Assembly (NCBI GenBank): GCA_025667525.1
Contig: CM046879.1
Span: 387,523,039 to 387,587,038 of the forward strand
Origin: Glebionis coronaria
Taxonomy: Eukaryota; Streptophyta; Magnoliopsida; Asterales; Asteraceae
DNA length: 64,000 nucleotides
Reading direction: 5' to 3'
Position 1 is the stretch's first letter. The number at the start of each line of letters is the position of its first letter. The translations under genes were made by a program, and so were the position numbers. Shown in pieces: positions 13,550 through 25,970 of this stretch. A model generated the notes under the pieces. It saw nothing but the letters and a program-made list of their open reading frames with translations. It had not been told where the DNA came from and ran no database searches.

Positions 13550-13705
13550 GACAATGTTATGAACGCTGACGTGAACTTAAATCACGAGATAACACAAAAC
13601 ATGAACTAAAACAACATTTTACTGAGAATGAGACGTAAACGTGAACGTGAAAATAAACGTGAACGTAAGTGAACGTAAACATACACGTGATCGTGAAAAT
13701 GAATT
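13550..13705. repeat. Low-complexity 'acgtgaacgtga' tract
   Basis: Irregular reiterations of 'cgtgaa' and 'aacgta' over about 150 bp within the Z internal region. The surrounding 13200-14070 shows no recognisable domain and corresponds to the integrase region that is conserved in B. Confidence 0.6.
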
Positions 13706-14078
13706 CTATCTGATATGATGGCCGATGGAATACCTTGAATTCGTACAATTTACTTCTAAATTTTTGCAGGTTCATTACTGGGTAATCTTTTCGGATGAAA
13801 GAAAACGCGCAGGTTGATTACATGGTTGACGATGACTTAGATAGTATCATACTTTTCTGAGTCTGTGGGAACTGATAACAATTTCATGGAATTTCGTCTC
13901 ATTTCTACTCAGAAATTTCTAAGGATTGTAGTAACTCACTAGCATGATGGTGTTCTATCTTGAACCTGCGGTATGTCATGCATCGAGATATGAACATAGT
14001 TGCATCAATGTGTGATAATGCTTCTATCAAAATTCTGCCTGGGATATGGGACACTCTGGTGGAAATCTGGTTGAATAG

Positions 14079-14444
14079 CTATCGGAGATTTTTTTTTGTG
14101 AGACTGTCAGCAATTTCTGCTGTAGCAGCCAATTGAGTTCTAGAAAAGTTTGTACTTCGTTCACAGGCGTCGGTCAGGACCATCAGGTGATGGCCTTCAC
14201 ATTTGTAGGATTGTCTGAAATTTCTTTCTGCTGAAATAGGGTGGCTCAGAAATGCCACTTTGTTCATCTGGGATTCACATCTGAAAAGTTGCATATATAA
14301 TTTTCCTATCGGAGAATCAGTACAACTGTGAGAAGATGATTCCCTTGTACTTCTCTGGAATTTAGCAGAGCAGGAGGTTATCATTGAATATACTGAAGAT
14401 TTTGTCTGAGAATTCATAAAAAAAAAATAGTTCATAAATTTCAT
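14079..14444 (-). pseudogene. Degenerate reverse transcriptase, thumb/connection part (element Z)
   Basis: One open minus-strand frame of 121 codons contains KVAFLSHPISAE, matching [13 protein letters not shown] just after the RT palm in element B (about 31750-31790). The rest of the frame has diverged, and the catalytic FxDD segment upstream is lost around an A/T-run region (14475-14510). A dead remnant. Confidence 0.65.
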
Positions 14445-14474
14445 AATATACCTGGAGCATTAGAGGGCTCGGGA

Positions 14475-14512
14475 TTTTTTTTTTTAATTTTTTTTTTTAA
14501 TTTTTTTTAGAG
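14475..14512. repeat. Poly-T tract interrupted by AA
   Basis: Runs of T separated by single AA pairs interrupt the Z RT region. This is probably a slippage product. Confidence 0.8.
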
Positions 14513-14609
14513 ACTATAGTATGTGCACAACAGTCTGGAAAACATCATGTTCTTCATCTCGCCACTGATGGTAGTATGATCGGGAATTTTTCTGGAAAAA
14601 TGCTCAAAG

Positions 14610-14835
14610 CATCGTAGCAGGTCAGATAAACCTTCTATACGTGGAATGAATATTAATTAATAGTGGTGATCTGGAAAAAGTTTGGTGGTCGATACATGAT
14701 TTCAGGTTACCGGCTTTCTTCCTGATAGACAGAAACGGTGCACCTCCTGGTGGTGCGTTAGGGCGAATAGATCCTCGTTCCGGTAACTCTCGCAGCAATT
14801 GCTGCAACTCTTTTAACTCGGCCGAAGCCCTACAA
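14610..14835 (-). pseudogene. Degenerate reverse transcriptase, N-terminal part (element Z)
   Basis: The minus-strand frame contains ELKELQQLLRELPERGSIRP followed by a GAPFLSIRKKAG-like stretch and CIDH. This corresponds to B's [30 protein letters not shown] and CIDYREL (31197-31346). The order gag, RT, chromodomain on the minus strand agrees with the PBS. Between 14840 and 15600 the protease region should lie, but I recognise no DTG motif. Confidence 0.75.
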
Positions 14836-15639
14836 TAAAGAGTTTTGAAAATAGGTTCTGTTTTTTAGACAAGCTCGATGTTAAATTATGTCTCGTGGTT
14901 AGGAAGGAATTTCTGGAAAACCTCCTGGGATGACGTCTGGAAACTTTAGGATAATCTGCTGATCATGGATTCGAGGAATTTCAGAAGTGAATTATAACTA
15001 GTGGCTAGAAAGTCTTCGTAGCTATGGACTGATAAGTCACGCGCTTATAAGGCAGAAACAATTTGTACTAATTTTTTTGGCAAAATATAATGAATATATT
15101 TGGGATTTAGTAAGATGGATCTTGTCGTCAACTGAATGGAAAAACTTGAATAAGTAAGGGTGATACTGTGGAGTCTATTCTGGCTGGGAGGTAGGTAAAT
15201 ATATGATTTAAGATAAAGCTGACATGTGAATACATGAAGTAAACATGGCGACTTTTTGTTGAATGTGTTCGTCTGTAACCTCACAAAATGAACACTACGT
15301 GTATAACCTAAATTATACTCCGGTGGTGGTAACTAAATTGTAATTGTCTGATTTATGTGTGGCATAACAGAACGGGTATACTCCCTTGGAGGGTACCCTG
15401 AATTTTTGAGGGCTTGGTTTAGAAAACAGATGGAGTTATGAGTTCTGACTCGTACTTCGAGAAGATATTCGCATGACGTGTACCATGACTGGTGTCCTGA
15501 CATGTGTTTTCTGAATGATACTTGAGACCTGTGTCTTGACTGTTGTCTGGACATGTATTTTAATGGTGAATATGAATAAGGTTAAGAATTTCTGGTAACC
15601 GTTAGGGTTGGCGGACCGGTTAGACTGTTGACCTCAGTA

Positions 15640-16100
15640 TCACTGGTCAAGTCAATTCCGGAGTTCCGATGGCTACTGACTGGTTAATATAAGCACGATG
15701 TTTGTCATTACCGCTTTGTCGGTCAGTTTCATGACGGTCATTCTTACGACTGGGATCCCTGTAACTATTTTGTTGAGTGGCCGGTTCCCACTCTTCTGAA
15801 TCAAGGTTTGCTGAGTGAAGTGTGACATCTAGCTGAGAGAGTAAAAGCATGGAATAGAATGGTAGTGTCTGATGGTTGAAACTTATTCTTGTCAGAAATT
15901 TCAAATTTATAGTTTTCGTCCTTGTTTTGCAGAGTCTTCATAGTATAAGCAGCATAAACATCTTGAGAAATCTCCAAAGTATCAGCAGCATCAGCATTTG
16001 TGAGGTCTTCCAAGTGTTAGCGGCATCATCATCTGGAAAAATCTTCAACTCACGAGCAGCATCAGCATCTAGTAAAATATCGACAAGCGGAAATGCCTGA
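15640..16100 (-). pseudogene. Degenerate gag remnant with a 12-residue repeat (element Z)
   Basis: The minus-strand frame ending near 15647 contains EWEPATQQNSYRDPSR and further Asn/Arg-rich sequence like the C-terminal part of B gag (SQPATQQQPNQPKGND). Upstream of it lie about four 36-bp tandem repeats (15935-16080) that encode acidic Ala-Asp-rich 12-residue units of the form DxDAAxxxK. One unit boundary is frameshifted. No clear gag start or zinc knuckle survives. Sequence from 16100 to 16560 shows nothing recognisable. Confidence 0.6.
15935..16082. repeat. 36-bp tandem repeat, about four units
   Basis: Units start near 15938, 15974, 16009 and 16045, each containing 'agcagcatcagcat' or a variant. 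They lie inside the gag remnant of Z and keep a multiple-of-three length. Confidence 0.75.
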
Positions 16101-16759
16101 GGTGATTAAGGATCGATTAACGGTACACATGGTGTAAGTTGCATGGGGTACACCTGAAATACTGTACGTGAAGAACACGATGAATACTATTCATGTGGTA
16201 CCGCTGAAGGTTTGCTGATATGATCGATACTGGTGTAAACCGTCTGACACGGTCAACGGAAGATAATTTGATTTAAACGGTAGTAAACTGATCTGAAATA
16301 AGTAACATGATAGGCTGACAATTCCTGCGTCGACTTACTGCTGGTTGTATCGAGGCTGAAATGTATGATCTAATCGAAGTCCCAACAGCGGTCAGCATGA
16401 AGACATGACTGATGAAGATCAAACGTGATTATTATGAAAACATGATTTTATTGTAACCCCTTTTGTATCTTAGTATGAAAACATTATCACTCTGCTGAAC
16501 ATAAAACCCTCGTAAGGAGACATGAAACTGAATCAGTGTGAAAACGACATCAGCTTGAGATTGTGAGAACTAGATTATTACAAGGACTATAAGAGTATGA
16601 TCACTGAGGTTTAGCATCAACTGACGTGGATAGCTATAGTCCAATTCATACTTGTCAAAATTTTCTGATAACTATCATGTATAGAAATTTACCATCTGGG
16701 ACTAAATATGGATGGCTGAGTCCAATCCATACTTAACAGAATTTATGAAATGTCCTAAT

Positions 16760-16985
16760 ATGACAAAGGTGAACAACTGTCGATCGGTTCACAAAACATC
16801 ATTTGACTGAAAATCATGAAATTTGACTTGAGAAATGGTGAACGTTTATGGCTGGTTCACCAAGTAATATTTGACTGAAAACATGAATCTGTCATGAGTA
16901 AGGGTAAACGCCTATGGTCGGTTTACCAATACAAAATTTGAATGGAAAGGGTGAACGCCTATGGGTCGGTTCACCAAAACAAAAT
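16760..16985 (-). ncRNA. Leader hairpin array of element Z, four hairpins
   Basis: Between the PBS and the expected gag start are four stem-loops: 16768-16792, 16837-16861, 16903-16927 and 16950-16975. On the minus strand the stems are GGTGAAC/GTTCACC or GGTAAAC/GTTTACC around a loop close to CGACCCATAGGC. Element B has two of the same type at 29076-29142. The third Z hairpin differs from its neighbours by paired changes on both arms, so pairing is kept. This is probably a structured leader RNA, for example for packaging, dimerisation or translation; the role is inference. Confidence 0.65.
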
Positions 16986-17187
16986 TCGCACATGCGACTA
17001 AATATGGCCAGTTCTGTACCAACCTTTTACTTAGTCAAAACTTTATGAAAATTGACTGATAAATGAAGAAAACTGTCTAATAATTGCATGAGAAACATGA
17101 AAGATAACAGCGCCAAAATCTGGGAAGTTCCTGGTGACCACCCACTAGTCACAGGTCAAGTTTTAGAGCCTACAGGTCGAACCTTGC

Positions 17188-17199
17188 GCTCTGATACCA
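17188..17199 (-). promoter_or_regulatory. Primer-binding site of element Z
   Basis: The minus strand reads TGGTATCAGAGC, a perfect match to the usual plant tRNA-Met PBS, four bases inside the LTR end at 17204. Confidence 0.9.
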
Positions 17200-17203
17200 T
17201 AAT

Positions 17204-19708
17204 TGGAACACCCCACTTGGATAAGTGGACCGTTACGTGTATTTATGGCGTGTCATCAAAGCATAAGGTAAATGTCCTAAAACATTAACTGACGATAAAG
17301 GAAACACCGGAATCAAACATCGGCAATCCAAACATAAGCCCAAAACATGAAAAGTAAAATACTGAAGGAAAGGACTAAAAAATGTCCAAATAAGAAGAAT
17401 AATGTAAGTACATAAAGTAAGAAGTCTGGATAGCTTCCATCCAAATGCACATGCTCTCAGAATCCTAAGAGCGTCCTGGTGTACCTGCCGTTAGAACATG
17501 AAAGGGAACTATGGCTGAGCATAACGCTCAGTGAACGGATATAAAGCATGATAAGGAATTACTGAAATAAAACAGATGATGAATTACTGGAGCTGTATGA
17601 CTGATAAGTAAAGTTGCAGCGGAAATTTGTGTATAATCTGTAAAGTCTGATTTATAAATAATAAAGTTGAACTGTTATCTGTTAAATCTGAAAACATGCA
17701 TTTACTGTATTTTAATTGCCAGAGCTTATATAGGTCATGTGATGTAACAACGGTGCATGAATAACTGGAGGGGTGACCTCGTCATGCTGTAGAGGGGTGA
17801 CCTCTAAATAACTGTAGAGGGGTGACCTCTAAATACTATGCTGGGTGGAGGGATCAGCTCCAATGTGAAGGATGTAGAGCACACACCACATTCACCCTGA
17901 TAACTTGTAAACTGATAAGCCTAGGATGCATCCATACGCCCCACTAAACATATTGATAAAATGGCTAAACTGAACATGAGTGGGACGATGCAGGATATCA
18001 CTCTCCTGCATGTGAGTCACGACACCGGTGCCTCTAGTGTCATGGTTACGGTACCTCCGTAACTAGTACATAAACTGGTCATGCTTGTATATAATGCTCA
18101 GGCAATTTATTTAGTTATTAACATGATTACTGATAAGCTTAAACCATATACTGGGGAAAACATTTGGCTGCAGACGGGAAATCCTAATCATGCATAGGAA
18201 AGAAAGTTCTTACTGAAAGGACAGAAAATCCGTATAATCAATAAACGAAAGAGACAAAAAAAATAGTAGAGAGATAGGAATATCCGTACCTTAGTTAGAT
18301 CTTAACGCCAAACAACGTCTAAACTTATTTACTGATCAAGTTATCTACATAAAATAATCAACTAGTACTTATCAATATAAGAAGCATATTAATTTTGAAT
18401 CATTTCATTTACTCGTTTTATTTATTTTTCATCATTAGCTTCAAAATGTGTTCCAATTGAAATTCTTATGACACGATTTTAGAGAGTACATAGTATAATA
18501 CACAAATGGAAAAAAGTGGTAAAAGAAAATATAAGTTCATTCATTTTGTATTAGCCCACATAATACAGGGACTGAATGTGTAAAATTAGATTAAACCATG
18601 TAAATGACAATTTATCAAGATAAAAAAAACGCATACTGCGTCTTATCGAAATGGTTTTAAGAGGCTCATTCTTAAACAATACATGTTTCTTCCTTTCATT
18701 TCACCACCGAACATACACTTCCGTAATATGCCTATAATAAGTATACATGTTTATAGTATTTAGTGCCATATATGGTGTTCATATGGTTTTTACATGTAAT
18801 AACAGGAGGTTGATCAATTTACCTCAAGGCTACCAGAAATATAGGAGAACAAATATCCTCAAGATCACAACCACTAAGATTCAACGAGACACAAACCAAC
18901 CGAAAAACCAAGACATAACCGAACCGCTAAGCATAAGCCGAATCTCTACAAACCTCGAACAATAACCGCGAACCAACGAGACCGGTACTCGGGCCAGAAC
19001 ATGCACTTGACTCGAACGACCACCACCCTAACGGACATGATTCAAGATGACAGCTGTGTTTTCTTTTAAACGATCATTGCTGTTCAACATTACATCGCCA
19101 TCACGTCATGTAAATACATGCAGCCACATTCTCACTTGGATCTCTATTATTATTTAGGGTTTTTGGTTTCATGCGTTGATCAACTGAGAGGAAATGATTT
19201 GATACGTGATAATTAAGCAACCCATTTGACCAGTACAAATTTGTAACGGTTTCCTTAATAATCAATGATATTTATGTATATTATTTATTTGTATTAAATC
19301 GGATCATATATATGTTTACCACTAACTGTTTCCTTTTATGAAAGGCTAACCCAAATGAGTTTCTTAACAAACAATTATATTTAATAAAATTTACTATCTC
19401 AAACTTATTCTTCCATTGCGTGATAACGTTATATGAAACGTAAAATATAGATACGTGTTTACTAAAAGAATGACTTAGTAAAACCGTGAAAACATATCAG
19501 CTAGTTATTTATTTGAGTCATAGAGATATTCATTAATAATGCTTTAATAATAATAATGTATTATTTATTTTCTGAATAAACAATAATTTCACAATACTTG
19601 GATGGTTAAAATTAATTATTATCCTGAATAATTATATACATAACATTTTTAATTAAAGCTGAGACTGCGTGAAATTAATATTCATGGATTTTAAAAGCGG
19701 GTATTACA
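17204..19708 (-). repeat. 5' LTR of element Z (complete)
   Basis: 2,505 bp, bounded by TGTAATA and TTCCA on the minus strand. It is the uninterrupted counterpart of the split left LTR and shows the empty A insertion site at 18781-18785. Small open frames (17088-17288, 18747-18965) are LTR or leader sequence, not genes. Confidence 0.92.
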
Positions 19709-20810
19709 TTAGCAATCAAAGGTAGTCTTTTCATTAATCACAAACAAGTCAAAATTGTACCGTAACACATTACGTGTCACTATGTCATACAATTCCAAGA
19801 ACTCATCCTACCAACTGATGTCTCAGTTAAGTTAAGGATTATTTTTAAAAGATACCACAATGAATACTAATCTACAAGAGTCATTAGGTGTCCCACCTGT
19901 CCAAGAAGATCCATCGGTCCCAATTCAGAAGAAGATTTCTTCAATTTATTTGTTGGACCCCGGGCATCCTCGTCATTGGACAATGGCCTAGGAACAACCC
20001 TTAATCAACTTATACTCAATTCGATATCCTACCTCATTCTCCAATACATTCAACCTTATTCTTAGACCTTCAAAGTGAAATAAAAGCTCGATATGAACAA
20101 CACTTAATTTCCAATCCTATAGCTCTTACAATAATAGTTATCAAACGAGTCACTAGTATGAAATGACTCACACATTTAATTAGACTTCTCAGAAATGTAC
20201 TTGCGGCATGAGGCTTTTGGGTAATGGTTCCAATGACAGCCTCAAGTGCAACATTCACCCTTTCGATTTCAATTTAAGAATTGGGTGACAACGAATCAGA
20301 TGACATCTTTCTAGGTGGTAACGTTTTGTCAAACTCCACTCTATAAGGAAAGATCGTCATGACATCGATATCATATTTAATCTCGCCAATTCTTCTTTAA
20401 TGTCACAATCAACTAATATCAACATTTCTACGAATATCAACCATTTTGTTGGGATCATAATTATCCACAACTTGGTTTAGATCTAGGATAGCTAGAGTTC
20501 CTATGAGAATAGCCTCGATTAATTTACTAGTGGATTTAGGGTTCCTTGTGACAATCTACGTCGTATAAATACCTCGTATAAATATAGAAATAATCATCAA
20601 ACAATCATGTAATCAAATTACATCATATATATATATATATATTAAAATAACACTTCTCAGTCTGGCCTTGTCGGTAACTCGGGAATTCTTCGGCACCGTT
20701 ATAGTCAAAAGATTTTTAGACATTTTTAGAAAAATGTTTATAGTTAAAAGATTTTGAAATGTTTTATTCAAAACCTTATTTTTAAAAATCTTTCGTTCTC
20801 TATAACGAGA
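19709..20810 (-). pseudogene. Leader and degenerate gag start of element W
   Basis: Aligns in reverse complement with 48876-50100 of element Y. The minus-strand frame 20258-20070 (62 codons, MNVALEAVIGTITQKPHA...) matches the Y frame after 49440. Both are interrupted by stops. The leader holds a short (TA)n run (20627-20643), as Y does at the same place. No conserved gag domain can be named. Assignment as gag is by position after the PBS. Confidence 0.55.
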
Positions 20811-20822
20811 GCTCTGGTACCA
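20811..20822 (-). promoter_or_regulatory. Primer-binding site of element W
   Basis: The minus strand reads TGGTACCAGAGC, three bases inside the LTR end. It has the same one-base variant of the tRNA-Met site as element A. Confidence 0.8.
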
Positions 20823-20825
20823 AAC

Positions 20826-23800
20826 TGTAACACCCCCAAATTTATACAATTCAATACAGCGGAAGACTCGTTGGTGGTACGGGATAGCACATTACTCACA
20901 TCATAGAAAACGCATAAAAATCGCGTCGTTTAATAATAAATCATTTTCCATTCATAAATATCGAAGTTTTACATAGGTCCCAACTCATTGTATTTCATAC
21001 AGGTTTTACAAAGCATTTGAATGGAAAATTATTAGTTAAGTGCGAGCCATGAATTCTTGTTGTCTTCCCGAGAATTACCTTCAAGTAACTGAGATAAAAC
21101 ATGTTAAAAGAAAAGGTCAGCGATAACGCCGAGTGAATTCATAGAGTTTAATGAAATCCATCAATATAACATCGGTATAAAACTATTACCGAAAATCATT
21201 TTGTACAAATCATTTTAATAGGCCATAAAATAGCCAAAGTCATTTTATACAAATCCTTATGAAAATCATAATATAGGCTTTCGCGTTCAAAATCATTATA
21301 CGAACCGTTGTCGTTAAAAACATCATTCAATACGTTTTATAACGTTGTATAAATTAAATAAAAACCGTTATATGAATATGGTTATATAAAACCAAAACAC
21401 GAACATAATATCAATGATAAGACCCTGTATTGCTAGTCAGGCAATATATCATAATTCAATGCTTAAAGCAGTATTTCGTTAATTGGATTATTATAAGCCG
21501 CATGACATTGTTACCTTACTATAACCAACAACGGGTAGCTAACCCGATACTCATTTTTCCCATCTAAGTTAGCGTGTCGTCACAATAATCACGCTATGGA
21601 AATCTTCTCATACATAAATTCACTTACCAATCAATGTGGCACGACAGGGATCAAGCATCAAGGCACGAACTGGGGTGATCTTCCCCAAATAGTACTATTA
21701 TATGCATTAGCGTCTACCAAATCCCGGTAGTTCACAATTCATGCTAATGGTACTTTTAGTGACATAACCTAACTTTAATAATCCATTTCATTTCATCTAT
21801 CGGGTCATTTAATCATTCATCGGGTCATACAATCATTTGGGTCCAAATCAATAAACAAACAATCGGGACAGATGATGTCCTATTTTATCAAAACTAACAT
21901 GTTATCTCCCTCGCGGGTTTATAAAACATTTCATAAAAACATTTAAAAGAGTGCGAGGCTATGAACTCACGTTGATGTGGGAAAGCGGGTTATCGGCAAT
22001 TTGGATGTACGGTAGGTGCTTCAATCACGGAAACCTAGACAAATAATACTCGTCTTAGACTCTTGTCCAATGACTTTATCAAAATAGTAATTATGTATAC
22101 ATATGATGATTTTATATATATGATAATGATCAAGTGGGTTTATACATCTTTACTCATTCATTATAGTGTTTATGTGTTGGTAATTTTCAAGACTAGTTAC
22201 ACTAGTTCAACTTGTTTACATTTTAAAGCCCAATGGGCCTATTAAAAGCCCAATACTATTCATTAGCCCAATTATACTTTTACTATCAGTATTATACTTT
22301 ATATGTTCGGCCTAAATGGGTTAAGCCCAATAAATAAGTTTATAAGTGTTTTACCAAATTAGTCAGGTTTATTGTCCATGAAGGCTACTTTGGCCCGTTA
22401 ATGTCTATATATTGTAAAGCTCTGGTTTTATCGATTTTTACATGTTATATATGTTTATATATCAGTATGTGAGTTTATAAAAGTTTATATTAGACGGGTC
22501 CAACCGTCTAAGTTTTATTTAACAAAAACTTTAATCTTTCGGTTTTAGCGTAAAAGACGTAAAACTTAGTATATAGTTTTTATAACTTATAAAACTTACC
22601 AAACTACCATTTTTATATAATGTCCATTTATTTATCCATATGAATTTTTATATAAATGAAATATACAAGTTAGTGGGTTTTAATTCACATTTTATACTAT
22701 ATTAGTTTGAGTGCTTATATAATAATATTAAACATTAATTTCACAAAATCAGTCCTAAAAATATAGTTTACTAAAATGATCATATCTAGAGTTCTACATG
22801 GAGATAGAACCCCAATTTTTTATCAGAGAAACTACATGATATGTGCTTCATTTTATTCCAGTATAGCTACTGATGAATCAACCTTTAAGTATTTTATAAA
22901 ATTCGTCCAAACAGTGTACTCAGATTTGCACTCTAAACTTGTTTTGATCATATCTCACTCATTTTTATGATTCCATAGCATGGCCAACTCTCACATGTGT
23001 ACAAGTCTCAATACTCACTGTATATCAATTCATCTATACAATTTTATCAGTTCATCATATGGTTATTTACTGTTTTTATACAGCCTACTAAATTAAGCAA
23101 GATTAACCATTTTTACATATAGTTTTTCATCTTTTTACCCATGTTTATCAATACCAAATCCCCACACAATAGTTTTATCATCATATATTCATCATATACA
23201 TATACAATAGGAAAGAAAATACATGATTACATAATCAAAATAAAAAGAAGGATGGGAAGAATGATCCTTATACCACCATAGTGATGAAAATGTGAGGTTG
23301 ATGAACAAGGCTTGGATTTTGATGGCAAAACTTGTGATATACCATTATCAACTTCAAGATCACCTATCTTCATGAATCATCTTGTAGAAAATCAGCCCTT
23401 GACTCCTTTGAAAACTTCTTTCTAGATGTTATAATCACCACCAATCTATAGAGCTTTAAAAGGGCTTCATCATATGTGTGAATAACACATGATTTTCATG
23501 GTTAAAATTGATCAAATGAGGGTGTTTATTGATGAATATGGGACAAATTTTGGGGAGGAAAGAGAGAAAGCTGTGGTGGTTTGCATGGATGGAAATGGAG
23601 AAATGGTTTAGTGAAGTGGTTTTGTGGTTTGGTGGTATGTGTAGCTTACTTGTAAAGCTTTAGCTAACAAGTGTTAGCTTGTTAGCTACAAGTTTGCCAC
23701 ATCTTATGATGTGGTGTCTTTGTAGCCTTCCCATATAGTGGGGTGGGACAAGTGTATACTTGTCTCATCCCACTAATTTACGGGTATTCCTTGATTCTAG

Positions 23801-24273
23801 TTTCCTCGATTTGCGTGCCCTCGGGTCGTTTTACAAAAAACGTTTTTATAAATTATGAATCAACGACACAAAACGAATCTAATAAAAATTGTCTCATCAA
23901 AAACGGAGTTCAAAAACGTAAATACGTAAACCTAGGGTTTCCGGTTTAGTCGTAAAGGACGTTAAATTAAAATCGTAAGTCCTAATCTCTTCTCGTAAAT
24001 TTGTGAGTTTATGAACCAACACAAATTTAAAATTCCAAAATAATATTCACGGATATATTTATTTCCTGAAATGTCGGACTGTCACCAAAACGGTGTATGT
24101 AAACGTAAGCGTGTAACGTAGAATCCTCCGGTTTAGACGTAGTCGATGCTACTTCAAGATGTAAATCCAAATTTCTTCCCAAAAATAAGTGAGTTCATAT
24201 TATAACATTAAAATAATGTTTTTAAATAAATATTGAGAATAAAATATCAACCATAAATTGACAGATTGTCACA
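20826..24273 (-). repeat. LTR of element W
   Basis: 3,448 bp, starting TGTGACAATC and ending GGTGTTACA on the minus strand. It matches the Y LTRs (3,438 bp) along its length and the A LTRs over the inner part and U5 side. It includes the module at about 23740-23960, in which a 68-codon antisense frame stays open, and several 'cgggtca' repeats (21795-21850). Confidence 0.9.
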
Positions 24274-24940
24274 AAACTCCGAATTCCTTTAACGGTTTTG
24301 GGATGAGGTAATTTGGCGATGACGTCTATCTCAACTTTATCTACCTCAATCCCGGATTTCGAGACCTTGTTCCCTAAGACGATTGCTTGTTTGCACATAA
24401 AATGACATTTTTCCCAATTGAGCACAAGGTTGGTTTCCTCACAATGTTTTAACATTTTTTCCAAGTTATTTAAACACGACGTGAACGAATCACCAAACAC
24501 CAAAAAGTCATCCATGAAGACTTCCATCGACTTCTCGATCATATCATGAAACATAGACATCATGCACCTTTGAAAGGTTTCTGGTGCATTACAAAGTCCG
24601 AACGGAATTCTACGATAAGCAAAGTTCTATATGGACACGTAAACGTAGTTTTCTCTTGATCACGAGGGTCGATAGGGATTTGAATGTAACCAGAAAAACC
24701 ATCTAAGAAGCAATAGAAATCGTTTCCCGCAAGACGCTCCAACATTTGATCCATGAAGGGCAAGGGAAAATGGTCTTCACGAGTAGCGTCATTTAACTTA
24801 CGATGACACACCGTCCAACCGATCACAACACGAGTTGGAATTAACTCGTCGTCATCATTAGGCACAACGGTCATTCCTCCATTTTTAGGGACACAATGGA
24901 TTGGGATCACCCAAGGGCTATCAGATATAGGGTAAATCAT
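24274..24940 (-). pseudogene. Athila-like Ty3/gypsy reverse transcriptase, 3'-truncated
   Basis: Two overlapping minus-strand frames (24940-24560 and 24563-24274) make up the RT palm. Seen: SPWVIPIHCVPKNGG, KLNDATREDHFPLPFMDQML, FLDGFSGY and the catalytic FMDD (24507-24518). The wording is that of the Athila/Tat branch. A one-base frameshift near 24627 separates FTCPY from FGLCNAP, and two codons are missing before RKLND. The gene stops at 24274, inside the conserved TVKGIRSF region, because element W inserted there. RNase H and integrase are out of view. Confidence 0.88.
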
Positions 24941-25693
24941 TCCCGCGTCAAGAAGTTTTAAGACTTCCTTTTTTATGACATCGTAAATTTTGGGGTTTAC
25001 CCTTCTTTGACATTGAATTGTGGGTTTATAGTCCTCCTACATTAAAATCTTTTGAGTACAAAATTTTGGGTCAATACCCTTAATAATTTTCCACGCAATC
25101 ACCCCTTTGTGAGCTTTCAAGATTTTCAAAAGTGCGGTTTTTCTTCATTAGAAAGATCTTTCGCAATAATAACCGGCAACTTTTCATCACTTCCAAGAAT
25201 GCGTATTCGAGGTGAGTTTGAAGATCCTTCAATTCAAGGATTGGTGGATCCTCAATTGAGGATTTCGGTTCAACACTCATAATTTCCATCAGCGGAAAAT
25301 ATGGCGGAATTTGATTGAGAATATCCTCACTAATCGTCACCTCATCTTCATTGTCGATTTCATTAAAAATAAAATCACAACCTTGGAATGTAGTGAGATT
25401 TGGTGTAGAATTAGCAAGGATCGGATCCAAAATAGTGGGATTAACATTAATCGAACTATCATAAAAATCTAACACCTCTTGAAAAAACTCATCGTAAATT
25501 ACTTCGACTAAGTCAGTGTCGTTTATGGTCGCGATTGCATAAACATGAGAAGGTGTAGAATTTTGAGTAGCGTTTATAACAAGTTCCTCCTCGTTGAATC
25601 GCAAAGTGATATTTCTAGCGTGCACATCAATGATCGATTTCGAGGTATCTAAAAATGGACGACCGAAAATTAGAGGAACTTGAGGATCCATGG
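24941..25693 (-). pseudogene. Athila-like gag-pol, protease C-terminal half and linker to RT
   Basis: The minus-strand frame ending at 25080 reads PLIFGRPFLDTSKSIIDVHA, the C-terminal half of a retroviral-type aspartic protease, then an acidic linker and LQTHLEYAFLE, which normally precedes RT in this branch. Residues upstream of MDPQVPL (beyond 25693) come from the LTR of copia C, which inserted here, so the catalytic DTG and gag are missing. Stops and a frameshift lie between 25080 and 24940. Confidence 0.82.
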
Positions 25694-25970
25694 TGTTAGG
25701 ACCTATGTAATAGGTGATTTGTAATAAGTGAACTAGGAGGTTTGTACCTCCTCTTGGTCCTAGTAGGAGTAGGAGCAACACGTGCTCCTAGTCTGGTAAT
25801 AAGTCAAACATTGTTATTTGTAGTAGTTTATAAGGATATGCATGATATATCTTAGGAAAGGATATGCATATCAACTGTTACACGTTTTGTGTTTAATGTA
25901 GTTAGGGTTTCCTTGTAGTATAAAAGGAACCCATTGGCATAAGGGTTAGACACACCTTCACCAGTTTCAT
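25694..25970 (+). repeat. Copia C 5' LTR, first part
   Basis: Begins TGTTAGGACC inside the Athila protease region and is interrupted at 25970 by element B. It continues at 36833-37029, making an LTR of about 474 bp. It carries a good TATA box (TATAAAAGG, 25919-25927) 43 bp before the break. The second LTR of C lies outside the window. Confidence 0.82.
25919..25927 (+). promoter_or_regulatory. TATA box in the copia C LTR
   Basis: TATAAAAGG in the middle of the LTR, where a U3 promoter is expected. Insertion of B about 43 bp downstream would separate it from the element. Confidence 0.65.

Larger units (their letters stand above)
1..19708 (-). mobile_element. Element Z: Del/Tekay-like Ty3/gypsy LTR retrotransposon, 5' LTR at right, left LTR truncated by the window
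   Basis: Bases 1-1229 plus 11753-12675 match 17555-19708 almost base for base, so these are the two LTRs, the left one split by element A. On the minus strand the LTR begins TGTAATACCC at 19708 and ends GGTGTTCCA at 17204, next to a tRNA-Met-like PBS (17188-17199). The left LTR lacks about 350 bp that lie outside the window. The internal 4.5 kb holds degenerate gag, RT and chromodomain traces in the expected minus-strand order. Its leader and LTR resemble element B, so both belong to one Del/Tekay-like group. Z interrupts the internal region of W at 19708/19709. The second TSD copy is out of view. Confidence 0.85.
19709..24273 (-). mobile_element. Element W: Ty3/gypsy relative of Y, LTR plus 5' internal fragment
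   Basis: The LTR (20826-24273) aligns in reverse complement with both Y LTRs. The PBS lies at 20811-20822. Only the leader and gag start (19709-20825) are in the window; the rest lies left of element Z, which broke W at 19708. The LTR right end abuts the Athila-like pol at 24274, so W inserted there. Its other LTR is out of view, so a TSD cannot be tested. Confidence 0.85.

Noticed and set aside
12905..13705. CRISPR-like regularity in the 'gaacgtgacatggctgaa' region
   Set aside because: Units are imperfect, spacers are not uniform, and the context is a plant retrotransposon.
17188..17199. tRNA gene suspected from the TGGTATCAGAGC string
   Set aside because: The string is a 12-base primer-binding site next to an LTR end, without a cloverleaf. 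The same applies at 28856, 37730 and 48864.
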